A stretch of 64,000 nt of DNA from CAVROP01 sp050012175 (GTDB lineage: Bacteria; Acidobacteriota; Terriglobia; UBA7540). The DNA lies in NCBI GenBank assembly GCA_050012175.1, contig JBEKHR010000017.1:35559-99558 (forward strand). Direction: 5' to 3'. Position 1 is the stretch's first letter. Each line of letters starts with the position of its first letter. Below the pieces are notes generated by a model. That model ran no database searches. It worked only from the letters and a program-made list of their open reading frames with translations, and was not told where the DNA came from. Below, one piece after another: positions 17,839 to 26,247 of this stretch. The position numbers and the translations under genes were made by a program.

Positions 17839-19476
17839 TCATTTTTGCGAACTTTTGGCCCGCTGTTCCGGCTCCTTATGCCCCCGGTCTAAGCCGAACT
17901 TCGGCTGGTTGGCCGGACCTTCCACTTTGATCCGAAGGAAAGTGCCTGCTCCTTCCTTTGCGAAGAACGGGTCGGCCGGCTTCAGCACCCATCGTTTCCA
18001 GCCGGTCATCGTCTGCGAAACCTTCGCTTGCAGCTTCATCGTGCCGCGAAAGTCGAGTACATCCCGATAAATGTCATAGCTGCCCACAAGGTCGAACGCC
18101 GCCCCCGGCACGCTGAAGGAGAGTGGGTTGAAGCTCATCACCTGGTCTTCCAGCTTGAATGTGCCTCCCATGAGCGAGATCACTTCATCGATTTCTGTGT
18201 TTTTGGGCTGACCCTGGCCGCGGCGGCTCAATGCATCAACTTGGTCTTGAATCGCGGACCGCAGGAATTTGCCGCGCAACACTTCGAAGTGCCCGTCGAG
18301 CAGCAGCTTCTCCTTCACCTTTCCGGAAAGCGGCGGAATGTCAATCTTCGAATGCAACACGATCTTGCCTTCCATCAGGGGCGGGCCTTTCATGGCGAGC
18401 CGGAGAAAGTCAGCCAGGTTGCCCCTGGGCACGGAAACTTCCAACCCGATCGTCCGTCGCGGATCATTTTTGTGCTTAATGACTCCGCCGCTGGTAGTGA
18501 AGTCCGTGGTTCCCAACGTGGCGTGGACGGGCTTCAAAATCGTGTCGCCATTGGTTCCATCTACAAGCACCTCGAACCGCGTAACGAGCGGCACTGGATT
18601 GCCGGATTTCTTCAGACGGAAGTCGGGCACGGCAGCTTCACCGCGCGCATTGAGCGTGGAAAGGGTACCCTCGAAAGTGCCAGTGGAATTGAGAACGCCG
18701 GCAATCGCTGGAAAAACGCCGAGATCGGCATTCCGAAAACTGTAGGTGCCGGCGAGCGGTGTATCGCCGGGTTCTTCGGCGGACCAAGGTCCAAAACTAC
18801 CCTGGCTCTGAATGTCGCCGGGCGGTTTGGGATTTGTCAAGGTCGCGTCATACTTCATCGCAACATTCAGACCCGCGGATTCGAGACGCAGGCGGTCGAT
18901 ATCGAAGCGCAGCGGCACTTTACTCTTATCGTTTGGGAGGATGACCAACGTGGCGTCCCGGACGATCACTTCCTCGATCAGCACCGTCGACTGCGGGCTG
19001 TTCGACTGAGCCAATTGGTCTTTCGACTCATCTCCCCGGCTGAGGTCCGGCCGTTGGCCTTTTGGCGGAACGTGAATCTCCATGCCGTCCAGCTTTACAA
19101 AGGACACGATTTTCTGGGGACCAAACAGCGATCCCAGGTCCACCTGGAAACTGAACTTCCTTATGCCAAACATGGCAGGCACGTCGCGCCGTCCCTTATG
19201 GCGCATCAATAGATTCTCGCCGTCGACGCGCGCCCATGCACCCCGTCCGCGTGTGAGCAATAGACGCACCGGCGAAAATTCGGGCATTCTGACGTGTAGG
19301 CCCGCCAGTTCCACTTCGCTATCAAAGCGCCTGCGCAGGTATTCGATCGCCTGTTCGCGAATATAGGGTTCGAAGTGCTTTGAAAGAAAAAAAGCCGCCA
19401 CGAACAGGGCCGCCATTACCAGGACCAAGGACAGCCCAACCCCGATCAGCCATTTCTTTTTCCTTGTCATGATCAT
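17839..19476 (-). CDS. AsmA-like membrane-anchored protein
   Basis: A 545-residue protein with one N-terminal transmembrane helix (WLIGVGLSLVLVMAALFVAA) followed by YIREQAIEYLRRRFDSEVEL, the usual start of AsmA/DUF748-type proteins. The rest is a long beta-rich envelope domain with repeated short strands. Family members bridge the inner and outer membranes or influence outer-membrane lipid composition; the specific role here is unknown. The start codon overlaps the stop of the 85-residue gene upstream (ATGATCATGA), which implies translational coupling. MIM and MTR starts differ by two codons only. Confidence 0.8.
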   Translation of the reverse strand: MIMTRKKKWLIGVGLSLVLVMAALFVAAFFLSKHFEPYIREQAIEYLRRRFDSEVELAGLHVRMPEFSPVRLLLTRGRGAWARVDGENLLMRHKGRRDVPAMFGIRKFSFQVDLGSLFGPQKIVSFVKLDGMEIHVPPKGQRPDLSRGDESKDQLAQSNSPQSTVLIEEVIVRDATLVILPNDKSKVPLRFDIDRLRLESAGLNVAMKYDATLTNPKPPGDIQSQGSFGPWSAEEPGDTPLAGTYSFRNADLGVFPAIAGVLNSTGTFEGTLSTLNARGEAAVPDFRLKKSGNPVPLVTRFEVLVDGTNGDTILKPVHATLGTTDFTTSGGVIKHKNDPRRTIGLEVSVPRGNLADFLRLAMKGPPLMEGKIVLHSKIDIPPLSGKVKEKLLLDGHFEVLRGKFLRSAIQDQVDALSRRGQGQPKNTEIDEVISLMGGTFKLEDQVMSFNPLSFSVPGAAFDLVGSYDIYRDVLDFRGTMKLQAKVSQTMTGWKRWVLKPADPFFAKEGAGTFLRIKVEGPANQPKFGLDRGHKEPEQRAKSSQK

Positions 19477-19730
19477 GATCCGATCCTCAACCCGTCGTGG
19501 GCATCCGTTATCGGAACGAATTGCTGGCAGGGGAGTTCCGCTGTCGGACTATCAATGTTGTTATCAAATTCAACCGGAATTAGCTTTTTGGCCTTCCAGC
19601 GGTTGAGAGGATACACCCATTTGCGCCCGACCAAGCACAAGTTTTTCTCCGGGAGTGTCATCGGCTCCGCATCGCCCTTCGAGAAGTCCTCAAGAGTCGT
19701 TGTCACCACTGCTGGAACCGGATATTTCAC
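19473..19730 (-). CDS. 85-residue hypothetical protein, coupled to flanking genes
   Basis: I do not recognise the family. The protein is soluble, with the core NLCLVGRKWVYPLNRWKAKK followed by an acidic stretch. It overlaps the end of the HEPN-like gene by 41 bases, and its stop codon overlaps the start of the AsmA-like gene. This tight packing on one strand supports it as a real gene of a three-gene unit despite its size. Confidence 0.5.
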   Translation of the reverse strand: MKYPVPAVVTTTLEDFSKGDAEPMTLPEKNLCLVGRKWVYPLNRWKAKKLIPVEFDNNIDSPTAELPCQQFVPITDAHDGLRIGS

Positions 19731-20553
19731 ACACCCCTTCCTTAGCGGTCTTTCCTCGGATCGATTTCTTCATCGCCACAACCGGTGGTTCTACCCTGCT
19801 CGGATCGTGAGAGCCGCCATTCGTTGCACCATCGCTCCGAACAGCCGCCGCGTCAGATGGCTCACCGAAGCGATGCTTTCTTTCCATCAACGGAACGATC
19901 TTCACCAAGAAGTCATAGAAATCCTGAAATCCATCCTCGCCATACGCCAAAGAGACCCGTGGCGAGAGGTCACTTTCCGGTAAATCTGACGGGTCCTCCT
20001 CGAAAAAATGAAATACCATCTCATCGTAGTCGTAACGGACACTCAGCTTGCTGGCCAAGGTCCAATTCATCGACGGGATCTTAACCAGCTCCGCATAGGA
20101 TATGAATAGGGTGGCAACGTCCAAAGCATCCTCAACTTGTTGCTTTGAAGGTGGAGCAAACTCGTGCTCAAGAAGATTTCTGAGCTGGTTAACGTGATGC
20201 AGAATTCTGGGAGCAACGACTCCAATTTCAGATATGAATTGAATCTTCCGTGGAACGTTCCAGCGTTGCTTTCTAGCAAGTAGACGAAACCCTAACCGCG
20301 CAATTAGGCGATCTACCTGGGAATCAATCGCCCTTTTGCAGTTTCCAAGACAGTTAATCCTATTTCTTTCCTTCTCAAGCGCTATGGAATCCTCGATTGC
20401 AAAATTGAGGAAGTCGCGAGGTTCCAAAGACGCCTTGATCTCTATTGCCGATGGCGGAGGATTGCGGGTACCGACGAACTTGACGTGCTCATCATAGCCA
20501 TAGACGTGGCACAGCTGTCGCCTGAACGAATCGACTATCTCATTTTTGCCCAT
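19690..20553 (-). CDS. Hypothetical protein with a HEPN-like RX4H motif
   Basis: A 287-residue, mainly helical, soluble protein of no family I can name. R125-NLLE-H130 fits the R-X4-6-H catalytic motif of HEPN ribonucleases, and it lies in a helix (HHVNQLRNLLEHEF) as in that fold. The C-terminal 60 residues are polar and probably disordered (Ser/Gly/Asp rich). HEPN proteins are common toxins and defence effectors, and this gene sits beside mobile DNA, but no nucleotidyltransferase antitoxin is adjacent. The downstream partners are an 85-residue protein and an AsmA-like protein, an unusual pairing. Function is unproven. Confidence 0.6.
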   Translation of the reverse strand: MGKNEIVDSFRRQLCHVYGYDEHVKFVGTRNPPPSAIEIKASLEPRDFLNFAIEDSIALEKERNRINCLGNCKRAIDSQVDRLIARLGFRLLARKQRWNVPRKIQFISEIGVVAPRILHHVNQLRNLLEHEFAPPSKQQVEDALDVATLFISYAELVKIPSMNWTLASKLSVRYDYDEMVFHFFEEDPSDLPESDLSPRVSLAYGEDGFQDFYDFLVKIVPLMERKHRFGEPSDAAAVRSDGATNGGSHDPSRVEPPVVAMKKSIRGKTAKEGVCEISGSSSGDNDS

Positions 20554-20807
20554 GATCGATTCTCACCAAGCCTCAGCGGATATGGGTCCCGTTCAGTCCG
20601 ATCTTGATGAGGCTTTTCCGGTTCGGCCAACATGCTACCGCCGCCGGCGAATCCGAATGGCAACCGCTTTGACCGGAACGACTTCGTTGATTGCCGGTTG
20701 CGACATCACGATTAGACGCCCGCTCAACCCCCGAGTCAAGGCCACAACCCTTCCCGGCGCTGGGACGCGACCTCGGACACTATCCACTTGGCTGTAAAAC
20801 GGTAGGT

Positions 20808-20880
20808 CTCTATCGGAAGTGCCCCGACGGGTGAATTGTGATGATGGCGGAGGGGTGAGTTCGGGGCACTTTCGATAGAG
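20808..20880. repeat. 20-bp near-perfect inverted repeat
   Basis: The arms at 20808-20827 (CTCTATCGGAAGTGCCCCGA) and 20861-20880 are reverse complements except for one base, with 33 bases between. The GTGCCCCGA/TCGGGGCAC cores look like the ends of an insertion sequence placed head to head. From 20554 to 20807 I see no supportable gene. Confidence 0.6.
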
Positions 20881-20890
20881 CCGTTAGAAG

Positions 20891-20908
20891 TAAGCCGCTG
20901 GCGCGGCG
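20891..20908. repeat. Left copy of 18-bp hairpin inverted repeat flanking the IS91-type module
   Basis: TAAGCCGCTGGCGCGGCG here is the exact reverse complement of 23271-23288. Each copy can itself fold (GCCGC-TGGC-GCGGC). The pair encloses the IS91-type transposase and recombinase genes. From here to 21134 no gene is supported. Confidence 0.7.
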
Positions 20909-21134
20909 TCCGCCAAACTAGAGCCTATGGGTTTTCAATGGTAGCGGATGGCCGAACGGCGGATGGGATGCACGAGAGGTGAGGGAGGAGGACCATTGAA
21001 GATGCCGCTCAGGGAGGATGGTGGTTTGTCGGAGCAGGCATTTGGCTTGCGATCCCAACGCCTTGCAGGTGGCCGAATACACTTCCGCCCGGCGTGGGGA
21101 AGCGCACGCGGGGAGATCGGGTGTGCGCAGGTCG

Positions 21135-22316
21135 TTAGGAGCTGTCATGAATGCTCACCTTCCTGCTTTCGGCGTCGGGAATCTCTAAGGCCGCCAGCCG
21201 TTCGACCACCCGCATGGGCCCGTGGCAATAAGGGCACAGCCAGACAGCGGGCTCGCCCGCAGGAGCCACAGGTATCGCGGGCGGCATCTGCGTGAGGAGA
21301 AGGCGGCAGCGGGGAAGCAGTTCGCTACGCCGACGGTTGGCCAGCCAGCCGAAGTAGCGAATGCGCGGGAAGCCCTTGGGCAAGACGTGCTGTAAGAAGC
21401 GGCGCAGGAACTCACCGCCCGTAAGGGTCATGGTACGTTGCCGGCTGTGATGCGCGTAGTCCTTCCATCGGAAGGTCACGTGAGAGTCGCTGACGGCGAG
21501 AAGGCGGTGGTTGGAAATAGCGACGCGATGGGTATAGCGAGCCAGATACTGCAGGACATGTTCGGGCCCGCCGAACGGTGGCTTGGCGTAGACCACCCAA
21601 TCCTCTCGAAGCAGGGTGCGCAAGAACGCCGCGAAGGTTTTCGGGTTGGCCCAGGGCAGGCATTCTCCGTGGAAGGCCAACCGACCGCGGAGAGAAGCGC
21701 GTCGCAATCCTGCCACGAACTTCCCACGAAAAACCCGGCTGAGCACTTTCACTGGTAAGAAGAAGTGGGAGGGTGAAGCGATCCAGCGTTGGTGATCGGG
21801 CGACAGTCCTCCTCCTGGCACCACACAGTGAATGTGGGGATGCGGCTGCAAGGTCTGTCCCCAGGTGTGCAGGATGCTGAGGAATCCGATCTGAGCACCG
21901 AGATGTTTCGGATCGGCGGCCACTTCCAGCAAGGTGGCCGCCGTGGCCTTGAACAAGAGGGTGAAAAGAACCTTCTTATTCTGCCAGATCAGCGGCACGA
22001 GCGCGTGCGGCACACTAAAGACCAGGTGATAATAGCCCACCGGCAGGAGTTCCTGCTGCCGCTGGCGCAGCCACTTCTCCCGGGCCTGGGTCTGACACTT
22101 CGGACAATGCCGGTTACGGCAGGAGTTGTAGGAGATGGCCTGATAGCCGCAGCGAAGGCATTGGTCGCGGTGCCCGCCCAGTGCAGCCGTACGGCAGCGC
22201 ACGATCGCCGTGAGCACTTTGACCTGCGCCCAGGTCAACGACTGGCGATAGCGCTCCAGGAACTTGCTTCCGGCCCTGCGGATGACATCGGCCACCTCCC
22301 AGGGTGGCCGCGTCAC
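21135..22316 (-). CDS. IS91-family transposase (Y1/HUH type)
   Basis: A 393-residue rolling-circle transposase. The N-terminus has a zinc-binding region CLRCGYQAISYNSCRNRHCP followed by KCQ, typical of IS91/IS801 proteins. The HUH metal motif is seen as HPHIHCVVPGGG. The C-terminal half contains VLQYLARYTHRVAISNHRL, the region around the catalytic tyrosine, and FLRRFLQHVLPKGFPRIRYF. The length is normal for the family and no interruption is seen. It is translationally coupled to the integrase gene. Confidence 0.93.
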   Translation of the reverse strand: MTRPPWEVADVIRRAGSKFLERYRQSLTWAQVKVLTAIVRCRTAALGGHRDQCLRCGYQAISYNSCRNRHCPKCQTQAREKWLRQRQQELLPVGYYHLVFSVPHALVPLIWQNKKVLFTLLFKATAATLLEVAADPKHLGAQIGFLSILHTWGQTLQPHPHIHCVVPGGGLSPDHQRWIASPSHFFLPVKVLSRVFRGKFVAGLRRASLRGRLAFHGECLPWANPKTFAAFLRTLLREDWVVYAKPPFGGPEHVLQYLARYTHRVAISNHRLLAVSDSHVTFRWKDYAHHSRQRTMTLTGGEFLRRFLQHVLPKGFPRIRYFGWLANRRRSELLPRCRLLLTQMPPAIPVAPAGEPAVWLCPYCHGPMRVVERLAALEIPDAESRKVSIHDSS

Positions 22317-23206
22317 GTGTGCTGATCCTCCGACGACCGCGCTTCGCCGTAACCGCGAATCTGGATCTGGTCGAGGGGGTTGAGGGCGGCATGCAGATGA
22401 CGCTGGGAGAGGTGCAAATAGAGCGTCGTGTGCTCTAGGCGCTCATGGCCCATCAGCAACTGGATGGTGCGCAGGTCGGCGCCGGCTTCCAGCAGATGCG
22501 TGGCAAAGCTATGCCGCAGGGTGTGCGGTCCGATGCGCTTTTTGATACCTGCCTTCGAGGCAGCTCTTTTGCAGGCATACCAAACCGTCGTGTCGGAAAT
22601 CGGCCCTTCCAGGCCCCGATGGCCGGGGGTGCTGGGAAACAGATAAACCTCGGGCCGCTTCCAGCGCCAGTATTCGCGTAAGGCTTCCAGCAGCTTGGGA
22701 GTCAGCGGAACATCACGGTCACGAGAGCCTTTCCCTTGGCGGATGTGAATCACCCGGCGCTCGCTATCGATGTCGCTCACTTTCAGCAGCGAGGCCTCGG
22801 TGCGGCGAATGCCCGTGCTGTAAAGAACCATCAGCAGCGTCCGATACATCAGGTTCGGCGCCGCTTCGATGAGGCGTGTCACTTCTTCCGGACTCAGCAC
22901 GACCGGCAGCTTTCGGGGCGTCTTGGGGAAGAGCAGATCATCGTAGGCAAGATCGCGTCGCTTCAAGGTCTTCTTGTAGAGAAAGCGCAGGGCTGACATG
23001 CGCGTCTCCACCGTGCCGGGGGCGAGCTTTTTTTCATTGAGCAGGTAAAGTTGGAACCGGCGTATCTCCTCGGCTCCCATTTTTTCTGGAGACTTACCGA
23101 AGTGCTGCGCGAACTGCTTGACCGCGAGGATGTAGCCGCGCGTTGTGGCAGGTGAATAGTTGCGACGCTGGAGTTCCTCCAGCATCCGTTGACGAAGTGG
23201 GGTCAC
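22313..23206 (-). CDS. Tyrosine recombinase associated with the IS91-type transposase
   Basis: A 297-residue site-specific recombinase. The N-terminal SAM-like domain (about 1-90) has RRNYSPATTRGYILAVKQF. The catalytic domain has the first Arg in YSTGIRRTE, the His-x-x-Arg box HTLRHSFATHLLEAGADLRT, the second His in LLMGHERLEHTT and the nucleophile Tyr in LYLHLS. All catalytic residues are intact. It lacks the extra domain of integron integrases. The GTG start follows AGAAAGGAGG. Such integrases accompany a subset of IS91 elements; their role in transposition is not settled. Confidence 0.9.
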   Translation of the reverse strand: MTPLRQRMLEELQRRNYSPATTRGYILAVKQFAQHFGKSPEKMGAEEIRRFQLYLLNEKKLAPGTVETRMSALRFLYKKTLKRRDLAYDDLLFPKTPRKLPVVLSPEEVTRLIEAAPNLMYRTLLMVLYSTGIRRTEASLLKVSDIDSERRVIHIRQGKGSRDRDVPLTPKLLEALREYWRWKRPEVYLFPSTPGHRGLEGPISDTTVWYACKRAASKAGIKKRIGPHTLRHSFATHLLEAGADLRTIQLLMGHERLEHTTLYLHLSQRHLHAALNPLDQIQIRGYGEARSSEDQHT

Positions 23207-23247
23207 AGAAACCTCCTTTCTGTAACCCCCAAGTTAACGCGGCCCGT

Positions 23248-23291
23248 CATCTAACGCACCAATCTAAGTCCGCCGCGCCAGCGGCTTAGTT
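23248..23291 (-). other. attC-like folded site next to the group II intron
   Basis: On the minus strand the order is AACTAAGCCGC, TGGC, GCGGCGGACTTAGATT, a 5-base spacer and GTTAGATG. The two arms pair with a small bulge, and the end matches the integron R' box GTTRRRY, so the shape resembles an attC recombination site. The opposite R'' box is not clear, because the group II intron begins immediately beyond the arm. The alternative is simply the hairpin end of the IS91-type element. No integron integrase is in the window. Confidence 0.4.
23271..23288. repeat. Right copy of the 18-bp hairpin inverted repeat
   Basis: Exact reverse complement of 20891-20908. It lies three bases before the 5' end of the group II intron, the position expected for introns that insert just after a stem-loop. 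Confidence 0.7.
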
Positions 23292-23685
23292 GTGTGCTGG
23301 GCATGCTCAGCAGCTTGGAGGTGAAAGTCCTCTGGCCAACCTGATGGAGGTGAAGGCCTAGTGATGATGCAAGGGCTACCGCCGCGAGGTGGGGTCCGAA
23401 GGCAGCATGGATCAAACGTGCGAGTCGATGGACAAGAATCGGATATAAGGCGCCAGCACCGGACGAGCGGGCAACTTACCGCGAAGTCCACTTCCATCAA
23501 GGTGCGAAGCGTAGATTCGGCGATTGTGCACGGAAGGCGGCTGAGCTTACCCCAGGAGATCTGCTTCGTGTCGCCTCGGCGACTGAGGCTGCCGAAAGGC
23601 AACCTGACCGCGGAGCAGAAGTCAGCATCGGGCATAGTATCCGGCTACGGAGAAGGCCCGAACGAGAAAGAGCGGTGAGTAGGCC

Positions 23686-25074
23686 ATGAGTCTCACCGAC
23701 GACAAGCGGCAGAATATCCAGATGGAACTGGACTTCTCATCTGCGCTGACGGGTGCAGCCCGAGGTGTCGCAGGGGAAGAGACTGAATCGTCGGGGGCGA
23801 CAAGTGGACTCGAAAACCCAGCTAAAACCGACCGATTAATGGAGGAGGTATGTGAGCGAGAAAACCTGAAGGAGGCATTGCGGCAGGTGAAGGCGAACAA
23901 GGGTAGTTCGGGCGTCGACGGCATGACGGTCGTGGCGCTGTCGGACTATCTGAAGCGGCACTGGCCAGCCATCCGGGAACAACTGTTGAGCGGGACCTAC
24001 GAACCGAAACCGGTAAGGCGGGTGGAAATCCCCAAGCCGGACGGCGGGGTGCGAAAGCTTGGCATCCCGACGGTGCTGGATCGGTTTATCCAGCAAGCGG
24101 TAATGCAGGTTCTGCAGGGGCGGTGGGACCGGACATTTTCCGATCACAGCTACGGTTTTCGGCCGGGACGGTCGGCTCATCAGGCGGTGGCCCAGGCGCA
24201 GCAGTACATCGCCGAAGGTCACGGCTGGTGTGTTGATCTTGATTTGGAGAAATTCTTCGATCGAGTCAATCACGACAAACTGATGGGCAGGATCGCGAAC
24301 CGGATCGAGGACAAGCGGCTGTTGAAACTCATCCGGGCATTCCTGAATGCCGGGGTGATGGAGAACGGGTTGGTTAGCCCTAGTGTGGAAGGGACTCCCC
24401 AAGGGGGACCTCTTTCGCCCCTGTTAAGCAACCTCGTGCTCGACGAACTCGACCGCGAACTGGAGCGCCGGGGACATCGTTTCGTTCGTTACGCGGACGA
24501 CTGCAACATCTACGTTCGCAGCGAGCGGGCGGGTCAACGGGTGATGGAGAGCATCACGCGATTTATCACGCAAAGGCTCAAGCTCAAGGTAAATGAGACG
24601 AAGAGTGCGGTGGCGCGACCACGGGAACGAAAGTTTCTCGGGTTCAGCTTTAGCGCCGGCCCGGAGGTCAAGCGTGTCATAGCGCCCAAGGCCTTGGATC
24701 GGTTTAAGCAACGAATTCGGGAGATCACGCGAAGGGCCAAGGGCGTCAGCATCGAGACGACGATAGCGGAGTTGGCCCCGTATCTGCGGGGCTGGCGCAA
24801 CTATTTCGGCTTCTGCGAAACGCCCGAAGTGCTCGTTTACCTCACCCGCTGGGTCCGCTTGCGGCTTCGGGCGGCTCTGTGGCGGCAGTGGAAAACCCCA
24901 CGCCGTCGCCGGGCGGCGCTGTTGCAACTGGGGGTGCGTCCCAGGCTGGCGAGCAACACCGCTGGCAGCGGGCGGGGCCCTTGGTACCTTGCGCGGGCTA
25001 AGGCCCTGTCTGTTGGGCTTTCCAATACATACTTCAAATCACTCGGACTTCCGACACTGATCGAGGGGTGCTAG
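23686..25074 (+). CDS. ltrA: Group II intron reverse transcriptase/maturase
   Basis: A 462-residue intron-encoded protein. The reverse transcriptase domain begins near ENLKEALRQVKANKGSSGVD and contains SYGFRPGRSAHQAV, VDLDLEKFFDRVNHD, EGTPQGGPLSPLLSN and the catalytic FVRYADDCNIYV, with YADD intact. The maturase domain follows (WRNYFGFCETPEVLVYL and a basic end). I see no His-Asn-His endonuclease domain, as in class C introns. The protein helps the intron fold, splice and retarget by reverse transcription. No frameshift is present, so the intron may be active. Confidence 0.95.
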   Translation: MSLTDDKRQNIQMELDFSSALTGAARGVAGEETESSGATSGLENPAKTDRLMEEVCERENLKEALRQVKANKGSSGVDGMTVVALSDYLKRHWPAIREQLLSGTYEPKPVRRVEIPKPDGGVRKLGIPTVLDRFIQQAVMQVLQGRWDRTFSDHSYGFRPGRSAHQAVAQAQQYIAEGHGWCVDLDLEKFFDRVNHDKLMGRIANRIEDKRLLKLIRAFLNAGVMENGLVSPSVEGTPQGGPLSPLLSNLVLDELDRELERRGHRFVRYADDCNIYVRSERAGQRVMESITRFITQRLKLKVNETKSAVARPRERKFLGFSFSAGPEVKRVIAPKALDRFKQRIREITRRAKGVSIETTIAELAPYLRGWRNYFGFCETPEVLVYLTRWVRLRLRAALWRQWKTPRRRRAALLQLGVRPRLASNTAGSGRGPWYLARAKALSVGLSNTYFKSLGLPTLIEGC

Positions 25075-25086
25075 CGTAACCAACTC

Positions 25087-25154
25087 GAACCGCCGTGTAC
25101 GGACCCGTACGCACGGTGGTGTGGCAGGGGTCGGCGGGTGACCGCCGCCCCTAT
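25087..25154 (+). ncRNA. Group II intron domains V and VI
   Basis: Domain V is the hairpin formed by ACCGCCGTG (25089-25097) with CACGGTGGT (25112-25120), with a CG bulge on the 3' side and an upper stem TAC/GTA. Domain VI follows as GGGG-TCGGCGG paired with CCGCCGCCCC around GTGA. The intron ends at CTAT. From 25155 to 25334 there is only a short spacer before the next gene. Confidence 0.7.
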
Positions 25155-25334
25155 GCCGATCTTACGGCCTATTCGTTGAAGTGCAACCTCCTGATCCTCC
25201 GGAAGTCCCCTTCGAGGAACGGAATCCCATTTGGGGACAGCGTGGCTGATTGCTGGTGGAAAGGGCTGTTTTCAATAGTTATGCGTGAAACTGGGCGGTG
25301 GTTTGGGGCATAATGCCGCTGAGGCGGAATAAAA

Positions 25335-26084
25335 ATGGCGATCCACACCATCGACGAGTCACAACGCAAAGCTGCAAGAGTCGCGGGTTTTGCATACCTA
25401 ATCACGTTCGCGACCGTGGTCTACGTCAATTTTGGTATCCACGACCGTCTGATTGTCGACAACAATGCCGAAACCGCTCGGAATATCCTGGCGCACGAAC
25501 GACTCTTTCGTATCGGCATCGTCGGCGATCTCATTTACTGCGCAGGCGTTGTCGTGCTTCTCACAGCGCTCTACGTGATTCTCAAACCGGTCAATCGGGG
25601 CCTTGCCTTGCTTGCGGCATTCTGGAGGCTCGTATGGGTCTTGATGTGGCTTGTTATGACGCTCAATCTCTTTGATGCTCTGCGGCTCCTCAGTGGCGCT
25701 GATTACTTGCAAGCATTTGAAGCGGCGCGATTGCAGGCCTTGGCGAGGCTCTATCTCGGCACGCGTTTTGACTACTATTACGTTGGACTGCTGTTTGGTG
25801 CATTGGCATCCACGGTCTGCGGCTACCTATGGTTCAAGTCCCGCTATATCCCTCGAGCACTGGCTGCCTTCGGCGTGATCTCGTCTGCATTTTGCGTGGC
25901 GTGTACTTTCGTTTTCTACATTTTCCCCAACTTCGACAAGATCGTTGACCTGTGGTGGTTCGATACGCCGATGGGTATTTTCGATATAGCACTGAGTTTT
26001 TGGCTTCTATTTAAGGGATTAAGGCCGTCTGGGATAGCTGAGCCCGATAAAGCACGCGATCGAGCACAGGCCGGTGCCGCCTAA
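25335..26084 (+). CDS. DUF4386-family integral membrane protein
   Basis: A 249-residue protein with about six hydrophobic helices, beginning QRKAARVAGFAYLITFATVV, and with the family pattern RIGIVGDLIYCAGVVVLLTA and YYVGLLFGALASTVCGYLWF. I recognise it as DUF4386, a conserved membrane family of unknown function. It stands alone between the group II intron and an integrase gene on the opposite strand. The ATG has only a weak ribosome site. Confidence 0.8.
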   Translation: MAIHTIDESQRKAARVAGFAYLITFATVVYVNFGIHDRLIVDNNAETARNILAHERLFRIGIVGDLIYCAGVVVLLTALYVILKPVNRGLALLAAFWRLVWVLMWLVMTLNLFDALRLLSGADYLQAFEAARLQALARLYLGTRFDYYYVGLLFGALASTVCGYLWFKSRYIPRALAAFGVISSAFCVACTFVFYIFPNFDKIVDLWWFDTPMGIFDIALSFWLLFKGLRPSGIAEPDKARDRAQAGAA

Positions 26085-26247
26085 CCTTTCGTTCCGTCCG
26101 CGGCCACGGCTGGGGCTGAACTCAAACGTTTGGAGGCTCTAGGGGGGCCTCTTACCGCAGGTTGCTTGTCGCAGCCGTGGATCACTGGTGTGAAATCCCC
26201 TTCCCACCACCAAACGCCCCCGAAGTCCCCTTCGGATAAACGGCCGC

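Larger units (their letters stand above)
20891..23288 (-). mobile_element. IS91-type element with accessory tyrosine recombinase
   Basis: The unit contains an integrase gene and an IS91-family transposase gene with an ATGA overlap, in the order integrase then transposase on the minus strand. IS91 elements move by rolling-circle replication and carry hairpins rather than classical inverted repeats; here an 18-bp hairpin sequence occurs on both sides in opposite orientation. I use these copies as provisional limits. The true ends (oriIS and terIS) cannot be fixed without other copies of the element. Confidence 0.6.
23292..25154 (+). mobile_element. Group II intron (probably class C) encoding a reverse transcriptase/maturase
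   Basis: The 5' boundary is set at GTGTG (23292), the GUGYG-type start, and the 3' boundary at CTAT (25154), after domains V and VI. Between them are about 390 bases of RNA domains, containing the typical block GAGGTGAAAGTCCTC (23320-23334), and then the maturase gene. The intron follows a GC-rich hairpin ending in TTAGTT, as class C introns insert downstream of terminator-like stems. Excision and reinsertion are by ribozyme plus maturase. The boundaries are inferred from motifs and should be accurate to a few bases. Confidence 0.8.

Noticed and set aside
18028..19212. A 394-codon plus-strand frame opposite the AsmA-like gene
   Set aside because: No recognisable domain and fully antisense to a good gene.
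20881..20920. Left hairpin copy as a second attC site
   Set aside because: It lacks a GTTRRRY end in the correct place in either orientation; only the right copy has one.
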